64,000 nucleotides of DNA from Haloglomus halophilum (GTDB lineage Archaea; Halobacteriota; Halobacteria; Halobacteriales; Haloarculaceae): positions 1 through 64,000 of the forward strand of contig NZ_CP101167.1 of assembly GCF_024298885.1 (NCBI RefSeq). Reading direction: 5' to 3'. Below, piece after piece: positions 53,824 to 62,096 of this stretch. A program made the translations under genes and the position numbers. The first letter of the stretch is position 1; the number at the start of each line of letters is the position of its first letter. The notes below the pieces were generated by a model. That model worked only from the letters and a program-made list of their open reading frames with translations, ran no database searches and was not told where the DNA came from.

Positions 53824-54588
53824 ATGACAGCAGAGTTTGGCTCCGAGCTAGACGGGCAGGTCGCAATAGTTACCGGCGCATCCTCGGGAATCGGCGAAGC
53901 AACGGCCAAGTCCCTCGCGTCGCGGGGTTCGAGTGTCGTCCTCGCTGCTCGGCGGAAGGACGAAATCGACGAGCTCGCGGCCCAGATCGAAGACGAACAT
54001 GGCGACGCGCTTGCTGTGCCGACCGACATCACCGATGACGAGGACATCGACAACTTAGTCGAGCGGACGACCGACGAATTCGGTCGCATCGACATCCTCG
54101 TGAACAATGCGGGGCTCATGCCGCTCGCACACATCGGGACTGCGGACAGGGAGACACTCCAAACGACCATCGACGTCAACCTCACTGGCCTCATCACGCT
54201 CACACACGCCGTCATCCCCACGATGCTGGAACAAGGGAGCGGCCACGTGGTCAACCTCTCGTCGGTTGTCGGACGGTTCCTGCAAGCGAACAGTTCTCAC
54301 TACAATGCGGCAAAAGCAGGCGTGAAGATGTTCGGTGACTCGCTCCGTCTGGACGTCGCCGAAGAGGGAATCCGTGTGGCGACAATCGAACCGGGGGCGG
54401 TCAGTACAGAACTCCTCGAACACATCCCTGACGAGGAGATCAAGGCAGGAGTACAGGAACACGTCGGATCGATGGAGGCGCTCCAACCCGACGATATCGC
54501 GCGGACGATTACGTTCGTCGTGACGCAGCCGGAGCACGTGGACATCAACGAAGTCTTGATCCGGCCGACGGATCAGGTCCAACCGTAG
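53824..54588 (+). CDS. Short-chain dehydrogenase/reductase
   Basis: 254-residue classical SDR with the NAD(P)-binding TGASSGIGEA near residue 18, NNAG at about 95, catalytic Ser in VNLSSVVGR and YNAAK (Tyr and Lys). An oxidoreductase of an unknown alcohol or ketone substrate. The ATG at 53824 gives the usual length; a longer frame from 53695 has an unlike start. Last gene of the Bat/cupin/DUF2255/SDR set. Confidence 0.92.
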   Translation: MTAEFGSELDGQVAIVTGASSGIGEATAKSLASRGSSVVLAARRKDEIDELAAQIEDEHGDALAVPTDITDDEDIDNLVERTTDEFGRIDILVNNAGLMPLAHIGTADRETLQTTIDVNLTGLITLTHAVIPTMLEQGSGHVVNLSSVVGRFLQANSSHYNAAKAGVKMFGDSLRLDVAEEGIRVATIEPGAVSTELLEHIPDEEIKAGVQEHVGSMEALQPDDIARTITFVVTQPEHVDINEVLIRPTDQVQP

Positions 54589-54784
54589 TCACGCTCGTCC
54601 AAGGTCGAACACTCTTCCTGGATAGCATCAAGCCGAGGGAACACGACAGCTAGCCGTGGAAATTACTCGAACTGAGGGATTCCGGATTCCCGCTGAGTGT
54701 AGCAATAGTCCACGGGAAGTATCCTGACTGTATTCAGCACACCCCCAGAATACTATCAGCGGCTGAGGGTTTCAACAGAACCAA

Positions 54785-55447
54785 TTAGAAGTGATTCAGG
54801 CTCGCCTTCTCGAAGGGTGATTCACCGCTCGGGATGCGCAACTCCTGCCGCTTCCCGACCCACTTGCCGAGCTTCTGCTTGAGGTACTGGCGAGCCGTCG
54901 ACTGGGTAAACACACCCTTGTCGACCATATCGCCGACGACGTCTTTCAGTGCCCGGAACAGCCCCTTCAGATGGCCGTCGCCGACCGGCTCGCCGTCGTA
55001 CCAGCGCACCGTCGCGAGCGCCCCGTTCCCGACCGTCTCGCCGTGGTCGATTGTCTCCGAATCGTACTGCAGGCCGAGCCACAGCGTCCGGTAGGCGGTC
55101 ACCTCGAAGGTCGGCGACACCACGTAAAACGCCTCGTGGTGGAGGTAGTCGAGATGGTCCGCGACGATCTCGTCGAGGGTGAGCCCGGTGGCGCGGGGCT
55201 TCGGCTCGACGACTGTCGACGGTCGGTTCTCGTCGGCGAGGTAGCCGTCGACCGCATCTGCCTCGAGGCCATCGGCAAGCTCTGCGAGGAGCTGTTTCGC
55301 CCACTTGGAGTCGGTGTCGTCACCACCGAACGGCGACTCAGCCGAGATTCGGTGCTTGAGCTTCAGGTTCGCTGCGCCCCAATGGCTGTAGTGGAGCGTG
55401 TACTGTCCGTCCGTGCGTTCGTACGCAACGAGTGCGCGGTGTCCCAT
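54785..55447 (-). CDS. DUF6735-family plasmid protein
   Basis: 220 residues opening MGHRALVAYERTDGQYTLHYSHWGAANL, the usual start of a haloarchaeal family found on plasmids and in viruses. Later segments TLDEIVADHLDYLHHEAFYVVSP and LGKWVGKRQELRIPSGESPF are typical. Leader element 10 lies about 36 bp upstream. Function unknown; strong gene call. Confidence 0.78.
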   Translation of the reverse strand: MGHRALVAYERTDGQYTLHYSHWGAANLKLKHRISAESPFGGDDTDSKWAKQLLAELADGLEADAVDGYLADENRPSTVVEPKPRATGLTLDEIVADHLDYLHHEAFYVVSPTFEVTAYRTLWLGLQYDSETIDHGETVGNGALATVRWYDGEPVGDGHLKGLFRALKDVVGDMVDKGVFTQSTARQYLKQKLGKWVGKRQELRIPSGESPFEKASLNHF

Positions 55448-55483
55448 CGAGCAATCACCTCACGGGGCGACCGCGACTGGATC

Positions 55484-55513
55484 GCCCCGCACCCCTCCCG
55501 GGGGACGAACAAC
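55484..55513 (-). promoter_or_regulatory. Leader hairpin element 10
   Basis: Minus strand: box GTTGTTCG, then CCCC...GGGG around a loop with GAGGGGTGC. Two alternative G tracts can pair with the C tract. Confidence 0.65.
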
Positions 55514-55629
55514 GCTACCAGTAGTTGCTATCGAGGCTTCTTTATTCGGGATGAGTAGTGAAATCGGGGCGGCTAAATCGGTAAGTAGAATTGCTTAGTT
55601 ATTTGAACGAAGTCAGTGTAAATGCGTGT

Positions 55630-55947
55630 ATGGATATTGACGCCGGCGAGTTCAAGAAGAACATAGAGAAGGCGTTAGAGGAGCAGTCAGGGCTCCGGAT
55701 GAACGAGCAGAATGAGATCCCGTTGGAGCAATTGTTCACAGAGGAGTTCATGCAGCTGTACACAGAATTCGACTCTTTCGAAGCGTTGCTTGAGGCAAGT
55801 CAATGGGATGTTGAGGACGAGGACGATTTCGAGGCCATCCCGGAGGATGAGTTCGATACCTATGTCGACGAGCACACGGATTTCCCATCGTGGGAAGTTT
55901 TGTCTCAGACTGCGGCTCAGCGGTTCCTTGAACGTCAATTCAACTGA
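55630..55947 (+). CDS. Small acidic protein
   Basis: 105 residues, helical, opening MDIDAGEFKKNIEKALEEQ, with acidic runs (DVEDEDDFEAIPEDEFDTY) and a tryptophan in FPSWEVLSQTAAQRFLERQ. ATG at 55630 is favoured over 55591. No family known. It converges with the split wHTH gene downstream. Confidence 0.55.
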   Translation: MDIDAGEFKKNIEKALEEQSGLRMNEQNEIPLEQLFTEEFMQLYTEFDSFEALLEASQWDVEDEDDFEAIPEDEFDTYVDEHTDFPSWEVLSQTAAQRFLERQFN

Positions 55948-55953
55948 AGTGGG

Positions 55954-56793
55954 TTACTGACTGACCTGCCGCCCGAGCTTGGTGATCTCCGCCTCACTGT
56001 ACCCGCCGTCACTCGAATTGATGTAGGCTTGTGTCTCGACGTATCCTTTCTCTCGGAGCAACCAGAGGTTATGATCCACGACGTCTGACGACCGGCCCAC
56101 TGCCTAAATCAACTCGTCACGATCAACCCGTGGATAGGTAGGATCCGATCGGTATGACTGGAGTAACACGTCCAGGATTTCATCCTGAACCGCGTCATCC
56201 AACAAGAGTTCCTCACCCAACTCTTTTGCTCGCCACAGCGTCGTCGGTGTAATCGTCAGTGACCGCTTCCCTGGCCGCCGCTTGAAGAACCCATCATCCT
56301 TTGAGAACCGCCACACCTTATCGATCACGTCCTCATCAACGTCCTCGAATTCATCGTTGAGATAGCTGCGTAGCCGTTCACCTTGTGGACTCGGCCAGAA
56401 CGTAAACGGCTGCTCTGTAAACCTACGATATGACTCACGGATCAATTCATTCTGGACCCGCCGCTCGGTCGCCGATAACCCCTCTGTCGCACCTACGTCA
56501 TGCTCCGTCGATGCCCCATCTCCATCCCCATTCACCACATCGTCACTGGTATCGGACCGATCAGTCCCGTCCACGTACTCGCCAGCGTCCTCCGGCTCGA
56601 CTCTATTGTTCGACGTGTTGTGGACTTGGATCGCTAGAATACCCAGAGTGCCTAACATACCGATCACACCAGCAATCTCCACGAGCGAAAAAGGTGTATA
56701 GACGGTTCCGATCCCTGCGAGAATGGAGGCAGCAAGCCAGGCAAGGATGAGCTTCCCGATGAACCGCTCAGTCACGTACTGCCCAACCGACAT
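55954..56793 (-). pseudogene. Membrane protein with winged-helix tail, split by TAG
   Basis: The N-terminal part (56793-56104) has two membrane segments (LILAWLAASILAGIGTVY, LVEIAGVIGMLGTLGILAI), a disordered acidic linker and a helical region. TAG at 56104-56106 ends it after RVDRDELI. The same frame then runs 49 more codons without another stop (VGRSSDVVDHNLWLLREKGYVE...), clearly a winged-helix domain, to TAA at 55954. A CAG-to-TAG change would explain it: a complete protein of about 280 residues. Alternatives are readthrough, or restart at the GTG at 56100. Confidence 0.7.
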
Positions 56794-56899
56794 CCTATCA
56801 CTGCAAGTATTCACAGACCAGTATTATAAGTCGTAGGAGAGCAGCCTCAATCAGACATACCCACCTGATTTTTCAAGAGTTGCTGAGAAGTACCGAATT

Positions 56900-57667
56900 A
56901 TGAGTCAAAACGACAGAACATCTTGGTTCATCGATTACGAGGGGCCAAATGAGGAGGCTGTCGAACTGGCCTTCGCGTGGGTGCAACAGCTCGGTGAGCA
57001 GCATGAAGAGAAACGAGATGCTGTCTTGGCAGTAAACACGAAAAAGCAGCTGGACGGTGTCGTATCTACTGTGATCGGTGACCAGGCAGCAAAGGCGTTG
57101 AATAAAAAGAAGCCGGTCGGCGTCGGTGAAGCAGAGATCCAGCTGATGACGAAACGGATTGATCCATCGGGGTGGCAAAGCGGTCCTGTCCTTGCTATCT
57201 ACCCAGACAAAGACCTGCTGGACAAGATTGACGGAATGTATGGTGTGACCGATGTGCTCGTCGTGCCTTGGTCGAAGGACACCGTCCAGTTCTGGATCGA
57301 TACCTGGGGCGCGTCAGCACTCCAATCAGATGCGAGTGGCGATGCACCAGAAATCGATAATCCGGTCGCCAAGGAAGCTGTCGACACGCTCGATGCATTG
57401 GTCAACACCTCGACTGGGATCACGCATTCGTCAGATCGTGCTACCTGTATCGAGATCTTCAAAACCCTCCATAGCAACGGTATCAGCTTCGATCCTGAAG
57501 CAATCAGAGCCTGGTTAGTCGCTGAAAAAGGCTGGGACCCGGATTATGCCGATGACGTAAAAGAGGTCGCCGAAGGCGTCCAAACGGGGAAACGCTTCCA
57601 GTACGACTCTGGCCGTCTTAGCAACGACATTATGAACCAGTGGAAAGACGCCGCAAATGTTAATTAA
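56900..57667 (+). CDS. Uncharacterised protein, divergent from the membrane wHTH gene
   Basis: 255 residues, mixed alpha/beta. The N-terminal 130 residues have AVLAVNTKKQLDGVVSTVIGDQAAKAL and PVLAIYPDKDLLDKIDGMYGVTDVLVVPW, which suggest a Rossmann-like domain. A helical C-terminal half follows (FDPEAIRAWLVAEKGWDPDYADDVKEVAEGVQTGKRF). No catalytic motif recognised. The divergent start, about 100 bp from the neighbouring membrane protein gene, suggests they form a two-gene module. Confidence 0.65.
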   Translation: MSQNDRTSWFIDYEGPNEEAVELAFAWVQQLGEQHEEKRDAVLAVNTKKQLDGVVSTVIGDQAAKALNKKKPVGVGEAEIQLMTKRIDPSGWQSGPVLAIYPDKDLLDKIDGMYGVTDVLVVPWSKDTVQFWIDTWGASALQSDASGDAPEIDNPVAKEAVDTLDALVNTSTGITHSSDRATCIEIFKTLHSNGISFDPEAIRAWLVAEKGWDPDYADDVKEVAEGVQTGKRFQYDSGRLSNDIMNQWKDAANVN

Positions 57668-57805
57668 TCCAATATAACTGCCGGAAATCGTTTTCACTCC
57701 GTTTGCTCACGTTCCTGTAGTGACCGCTCTGATGCATCTATGCTCTGTACTGACCAGCTGTTTCAGCTCTCACTCTAAATAAAGAAACAGTATCGGAAAC
57801 TACTG

Positions 57806-58186
57806 CTACTCGTCGATCGGGTCGGGGGAACTGAGGTCCGCGTGGAGGACTTCGCCGTCGCGAACGACGTACCGCTTCGCCAGGACTGGGAAGCGGCACT
57901 TGGTGAACCCCGCCGTCTGGATATCGAACTCCTCGTCAGCTTCGAGGTGGTCGGCGAGTTCTTGCAGGAATTCGTGAGTCACGATCCCGCCCTCGTAGTC
58001 CGGCAGGCCGTTCTCCCGCGCCTCGTACACCTCGAAGTCGTCGTACCCCCAGATGGTGAGTTCGCCCTCGTCGGTCACCTCCCAGTCGAGCGTCCCGAAG
58101 CAGTAGCTCTCACAGAGCTCGCGGACTGCCTGTGGATCCGATACGATCGCGTCGGTCGACGTCGTCGCAGCTTGCAGTGTAGCCAT
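57806..58186 (-). CDS. Uncharacterised acidic plasmid protein
   Basis: 126 residues, acidic, beta-rich with LDWEVTDEGELTIWGYDDFEVYEARENGL and a C-terminal FPVLAKRYVVRDGEVLHADL. No motif. Leader element 11 begins 18 bp before the ATG. Member of the leader group; function unknown. Confidence 0.62.
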   Translation of the reverse strand: MATLQAATTSTDAIVSDPQAVRELCESYCFGTLDWEVTDEGELTIWGYDDFEVYEARENGLPDYEGGIVTHEFLQELADHLEADEEFDIQTAGFTKCRFPVLAKRYVVRDGEVLHADLSSPDPIDE

Positions 58187-58204
58187 GTCTGGAGTTCACG
58201 GGGT

Positions 58205-58234
58205 CGCCCCCGCACCCCTATCGGGGCGATAAAC
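58205..58234 (-). promoter_or_regulatory. Leader hairpin element 11
   Basis: Minus strand: box GTTTATCG, then stem CGCCCC/GGGGCG around GATAGGGGTGCG. The inner CCCC-GATA-GGGG fold competes. Confidence 0.75.
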
Positions 58235-58276
58235 CGACGCGAGAGGTGCCTCCCGAGGCGTGGCCGGCGACGCCAG

Positions 58277-58465
58277 TTAGGAGTCTGCGTGGACGTCCGA
58301 CCCGGCTCCGTCGCCCGGCCGCGTGAAAAGACTCACCTCTTCCAGGAGGTCTCTCGCGGTCTCGACTCGCTCTCGATCCGCGTCGTCCAATCGGTCGATG
58401 TCGAGTCGGTTGAGATTGCTGAGTATACGATGCATCCGGTAGCCCTGTTTGAACTCTTGCTCCAT
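58277..58465 (-). CDS. Small helical protein
   Basis: 62 residues (MEQEFKQGYRMHRILSNLNRLDIDRLDDADRERVETARDLLEEV), mostly one or two helices. ATG at 58465 is chosen because leader element 12 ends 5 bp before it; an upstream ATG at 58507 lies inside the leader. Not recognised; similar small helical proteins occur beside other leader genes. Confidence 0.6.
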   Translation of the reverse strand: MEQEFKQGYRMHRILSNLNRLDIDRLDDADRERVETARDLLEEVSLFTRPGDGAGSDVHADS

Positions 58466-58470
58466 CGGAA

Positions 58471-58500
58471 GCGCCTCACCGCTCGCCGGCGCGGAAAGAC
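58471..58500 (-). promoter_or_regulatory. Leader hairpin element 12
   Basis: Minus strand: box GTCTTTCC, then stem GCGCC/GGCGC with loop GGCGAGCGGTGA, ending 5 bp before the ATG at 58465. Confidence 0.65.
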
Positions 58501-58542
58501 GCCCCATCGAGGTTGGCGTCGGGCTTGCAGGAGCTCGCGGAC

Positions 58543-58584
58543 GTAACCAACGAACCTCGACGCTACTCGCAGGGTGTTGGTTAA
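58543..58584. repeat. TTAACCAACA inverted repeat, copy 5
   Basis: GTAACCAACG at 58543-58552 (two mismatches) and TGTTGGTTAA at 58575-58584, arm starts 32 bp apart, 19 bp from the stop of the zinc-ribbon gene. Confidence 0.7.
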
Positions 58585-58603
58585 TCGACGCCCAGCACTG
58601 GCG

Positions 58604-59497
58604 CTACTCGAGACTGGGTCCGTAGCGAGCCGAGCCACACACCCGACACTCCCAGATCGGTTGCCCCGTCCACGCCTCATCCGGGACCGACTCGTGGGTC
58701 TTGAACCGATGGCCGGTCGCCCGTTCACAGGTTTGACAGTCGAGTTCCTGCGTCGTCGGCACCGACGACACCTGGCGATCAGCCGCAGCCTCGCCAGTGG
58801 ATTCGGTCAGCGCCATCGCTGGAACCAGCCACACCGCGTCGGCGGCGTCGTCGAGGACCGCGTCGAGACGCGACGCGCCGCGGATGCCGTCCCCACGCTG
58901 GTCGTAGAGCCGCGTCGGGGCCTGTTCCTGCCGCTCCGACGCTTCCTGCCCGTGCCACCCAGTCCGGTCACGGGCGGCACTGAGAAGCCGCTCTCCCTCC
59001 TCTGACGCCACCTGTACCGCGTCGGGGAGTGAGGGCCATTGCTCGGCCAGCTGGCGCGCCGGCGCCTCGTCGAGATCGTAGATGAGCGTGTAGTCGTCGA
59101 CGGCCGGCTCCGCCTCGTTGGTAGAGAGGAGGTTCGCCGCGGCGCCGCCTTTCGCCACGGCGCCGTAGAACGTGGTCGACTCGACGACCAGATGGACGAT
59201 GCCGAGGAACGTCGTCGACGCTGCCTCGTTCGTGCTAGTGGCGTCACCTCCGAGATGGTTAGAGAGACAGAACCGGCATTTCGTCTGGCCGTCTGGGACT
59301 GAGGCCCCACAGGACCGGCACTCGCCGTCGGTGGCCGTCGGCGCATCAGGGTAGCCACCAGCGTTCGTCGCGACGCGTTGCCGTCGGGGGGCACCCTCAC
59401 AGCCGTCGTCCAGCCTCGTGTCCGGAATGTGGGACGCCTCGCCAGTCGGCCGTAGTTTTGCAAAGTCAGAATATCGGTTATGCATCGGTTGGCTCAT
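58604..59497 (-). CDS. Double zinc-ribbon plasmid protein, intact copy
   Basis: 297 residues with two zinc motifs. The N-terminal one is CRSCGASVPDGQTKCRFC and the C-terminal one is CQTCERATGHRF...WECRVCGSARYG. Between them an alpha/beta domain has VHLVVESTTFYGAVAKGGAAANLL and DAVWLVPAMALTE. A damaged paralogue lies at 60931-61801. An inverted repeat follows each copy by about 20 bp. The role is unknown, though the layout suggests a nucleic-acid or protein-binding regulator. Confidence 0.72.
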   Translation of the reverse strand: MSQPMHNRYSDFAKLRPTGEASHIPDTRLDDGCEGAPRRQRVATNAGGYPDAPTATDGECRSCGASVPDGQTKCRFCLSNHLGGDATSTNEAASTTFLGIVHLVVESTTFYGAVAKGGAAANLLSTNEAEPAVDDYTLIYDLDEAPARQLAEQWPSLPDAVQVASEEGERLLSAARDRTGWHGQEASERQEQAPTRLYDQRGDGIRGASRLDAVLDDAADAVWLVPAMALTESTGEAAADRQVSSVPTTQELDCQTCERATGHRFKTHESVPDEAWTGQPIWECRVCGSARYGPSLE

Positions 59498-59621
59498 ACC
59501 TTCTGTCGGTATCGCATTTCAACGTCCGGACGCCTTCGCCTGCAAGGCACTCTTGATTATGCGAGACGGTACAAACATATATGGGAGTAGGGCGCGAACA
59601 CTGTCCCAAGAGGTGCCAACC

Positions 59622-60173
59622 ATGACCGAATCCTCGCGAGATGAGGTCCAATCGTGGACTGAGTCGATGAGCGCCCGCGAACGCATTCGAGCGGTCGCCG
59701 AGTCACTTCGCGAACCGCGGTCGGTCAACTGGATCAGCGAGCAGGCCGACGCTGCCTGGAGTACGACCAACGAGGAACTTCAGGATCTCGTCGACCAGGG
59801 CCAATTGCGTCGCGTCGAGGCCGGCGAGACGACGCGCTACCAGCCGGACTACACGCGACTGCTCTTCGAGGAGATCCGCACGCTCATCGAGGAGAACACC
59901 CGCGAGGAGCTGCGGAGTGAATTGGCCGCGATTACCGAGGAGATCGAGGAGTGGCAGGCGACCTACGACGTCGAGACGTGGGAAGACCTCGAACAGTCGC
60001 TCGCCGACGGCGACCTCACAAGTGCGGAGCTCCGGGACCGCCGCGACGTCATCGCGTTCTGGCGTGAGAACGAGGAGGATCGCCGCCTCATCAAGCACGC
60101 ACTGGAACTCTACTCCGACGTCGAAGCTGCCCGCGAGCAGATGACCGACGTGGCTGACCGCGCCACGAGCTAA
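59622..60173 (+). CDS. Winged-helix/coiled-coil protein (DUF7342-like)
   Basis: 183 residues. The N-terminal winged helix (SVNWISEQADAAWSTTNEELQDLVDQGQLRRV) is followed by a long helical region (EEIRTLIEENTREELRSELAAITEEIEEW) and an acidic C-terminus. It is the first gene of a two-gene unit with the next one (17 bases apart). The plasmid family is common in haloarchaea and may be a DNA-binding antitoxin or regulator. ATG at 59622 matches the family start. Confidence 0.7.
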   Translation: MTESSRDEVQSWTESMSARERIRAVAESLREPRSVNWISEQADAAWSTTNEELQDLVDQGQLRRVEAGETTRYQPDYTRLLFEEIRTLIEENTREELRSELAAITEEIEEWQATYDVETWEDLEQSLADGDLTSAELRDRRDVIAFWRENEEDRRLIKHALELYSDVEAAREQMTDVADRATS

Positions 60174-60190
60174 CCCTCCTCTCTCACAGA

Positions 60191-60679
60191 ATGATCTTTC
60201 TTGCCGGTCGCGACCGCTATACACAGCGGACCCTCCTCCGCGACGTTCACGACCGATTGACGAACCAGCCAGGGTGTGAAGAGGTCCGCTATCGCCCGTC
60301 TCGACGCCGACCCCGGTACGTCATCGCGGATGTCGATCCGACGACGTTCCTGAGTGACTCGTACGATGCGGCGACAGCACGACTGGAGATTCGCTTCTGG
60401 TACCCCGCCGGCGTCGACCACGAATACTACCGCATAAACTGGGTCGAACCGGACCGAAATCTGATGCTCGGATTCCACCAGGACGCCGACCATCCGGACC
60501 TTGGGCTCTGTCACATCCAACTCAATTACGAAGACACGCCGGTTGATCGGCACAAGGCGACGTTTCTCGATGCGCACCCACTCGCCGTCCTCGATGACCG
60601 ACTACAGCAGTTCCCGCCCGCGCTAGATGCGATCCACTGGAAGAATGGAGCGCCCTCGCTCCCTACCTGGCCCGTCTAG
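60191..60679 (+). CDS. Partner of the DUF7342-like protein
   Basis: 162 residues, beta-rich, opening MIFLAGRDRYTQRTLLRDVHDRL, with the conserved-looking RLEIRFWYPAGVDHEYYRINWVEPDRNLMLGFHQD and DLGLCHIQLNY. No catalytic triad visible. The pair with a DUF7342-like winged-helix protein recurs in haloarchaea and may be a toxin-antitoxin or regulatory module; this is inferred from pairing only. Confidence 0.65.
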   Translation: MIFLAGRDRYTQRTLLRDVHDRLTNQPGCEEVRYRPSRRRPRYVIADVDPTTFLSDSYDAATARLEIRFWYPAGVDHEYYRINWVEPDRNLMLGFHQDADHPDLGLCHIQLNYEDTPVDRHKATFLDAHPLAVLDDRLQQFPPALDAIHWKNGAPSLPTWPV

Positions 60680-60855
60680 ACAGCGAGTTCATCGAGCGTC
60701 TGGTGATGCGTCCGTGTCGTGGTCGGCGTGACGTTTCCGGACTCGGCGATGTCACGGTGCGCTACCCACTACCCCTGTTCCCGCCCCGATTTGTGGAGGT
60801 AAGCCGCTGCGAACCCTGCCAAATGAACGCCCGCCGTGACTGCCGTCGGAATTGA
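60676..60855 (-). pseudogene. Fragment of a TFB gene
   Basis: A minus-strand frame of about 60 codons matches the last cyclin repeat of TFB: VTAGVHLAGFAAAYLHKSGREQG, an in-frame TAG, then WVAHRDIAESGNVTPTTTRTH and a stop overlapping the stop of the plus-strand neighbour. The functional copy at 62671-63657 has GVHPAGFAAACLYTAGQ and WVTQGEAAAVASVTATTIRNH at the same place. The fragment begins about 15 bp from the inverted repeat at 60870. Confidence 0.75.
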
Positions 60856-60869
60856 GGGTACTCACCGTA

Positions 60870-60910
60870 TTAACCAACAGAAGCCATCTCTGTCGGAGAC
60901 TGTTGGTTAA
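60870..60910. repeat. TTAACCAACA inverted repeat, copy 6
   Basis: TTAACCAACA at 60870-60879 and TGTTGGTTAA at 60901-60910, arm starts 31 bp apart, 20 bp from the stop of the damaged zinc-ribbon gene and about 15 bp from the tfb remnant. Confidence 0.8.
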
Positions 60911-60930
60911 TCGGCGAGATTCCTCCTGCC

Positions 60931-61801
60931 CTATTCGGGAGCAGGTCCGTAGCGACCTGTGCCACACACCTGGCACTCCCAGATTGGTTGGCCTGTCCAG
61001 GTCTCGTCAGAGAGCGACTCACGTGTCCTGAACCGATGTTCTGTTTCTCTCGTACAGTGCTGGCACTCCAGGGCTGTCACGGTCGGGATTTCAGCTCCGG
61101 TACTGGTGGATTCGGTTTTGCGGGGAACTGTTTCAACAGCGATTGCTGGGACGATCCACAGCTGATCGCTGTCGTCGAGCGTGTGCTCGAGGGACGACTC
61201 ATCACGAATTCCCTGGCCTCGCTCGTCATAGACGCGTGGAATCTCCTTCTGAGGGCGATTGTTCCTCTCGTTCCACGCTGTCCGCTCACGGGTCGCTGTT
61301 AGCAACGCCTCACCGGCCGCTGAGGTCACCTCGGCGGCCGCGGGGAGCGTAGGCCAGCGTTCGGTTAGCTGGGGTGCGGGCTCGTCGTCGAGAGCGTAGA
61401 TGAGCGTACAGTCGTCGATCGGTTCGTCGTGACCTGACGTAAGAAGTGTCGCTGCAGCTGCCCCTTTCGCGACAGCACCATAGAACGTCCCGGATTCGAC
61501 GAGGAAGTGGATCACACCACGGAGTGATTGCTCGGAACTCGCAGCATCCGACGCTGAGGCGGCGTCGAGTTCGTGTTCGAGACAGAACCGGCATTTTCCG
61601 TTGCGACGCCGGTATGGATGCGCCACAGGAGACACAGGCTCGGTCTGTGTCGGCCGTTCTATCCGGATACCCACCCGAATGCGCGGCTTCACGCTGGCGG
61701 GTTGGCTGGCCGTCCGCGGGCTGATCCAGCGCTGGGTCCGGCACCAGAGCGCCTTCCCCGACAGGTTGGAACGCGTCTCGGTCTGAGTTGCGGTCAGTCA
61801 T
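60931..61801 (-). pseudogene. Double zinc-ribbon protein, frameshifted copy
   Basis: Paralogue of the protein at 58604-59497, frame-broken near 61594-61597. The N-terminal frame ends at CVSCGASIPASQRK, and the next frame continues CRFCLEHELD. One extra A in a run of four (three in the intact copy) splits the first zinc motif. The rest aligns to the end (CQHCTRETEHRF, CQVCGTGRYG). It may be a recent mutation or a programmed event; the former is more likely. Confidence 0.8.
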
Positions 61802-61956
61802 CGATTCGCTCCGCGTTTCCCCCGGTTTGGTACTTGAGTCTCCGGACGCTGTCCACACAGCTCCCCGAGCGGTACGCTACTGAGACAGATGCCGAGCGGG
61901 ACTCAGTCTGGGGGATTGAAGAACGAGCGATCGCCGTAATACCGCCGGCTGCCGTC

Positions 61957-62094
61957 CTATTCGGTGGCGAGTTCCTCGTAGATCTCCGCGTGCTCGTCGA
62001 GGTCTTGGCGACCGAGGAACCGGATGAGATACTGCCGCGCCTCCTCGGCGGACAGCTCATCGGGAATCTCGGGCGGCTCGCTTTCAGCGGCCAT
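61957..62094 (-). CDS. 45-residue protein coupled to Doc (antitoxin candidate)
   Basis: A small gene beginning 2 bases after the stop of the Doc toxin gene: 45 residues, acidic and helical (EIPDELSAEEARQYLIRFLGRQDLDEHAEIYEEL). It is too short to be noticed easily but has coding codon use and no stop. Phd-type antitoxins normally precede doc; here the partner follows it. It could neutralise Doc, and would be an unusual antitoxin if it does. Confidence 0.6.
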   Translation of the reverse strand: MAAESEPPEIPDELSAEEARQYLIRFLGRQDLDEHAEIYEELATE

Positions 62095-62096
62095 GC

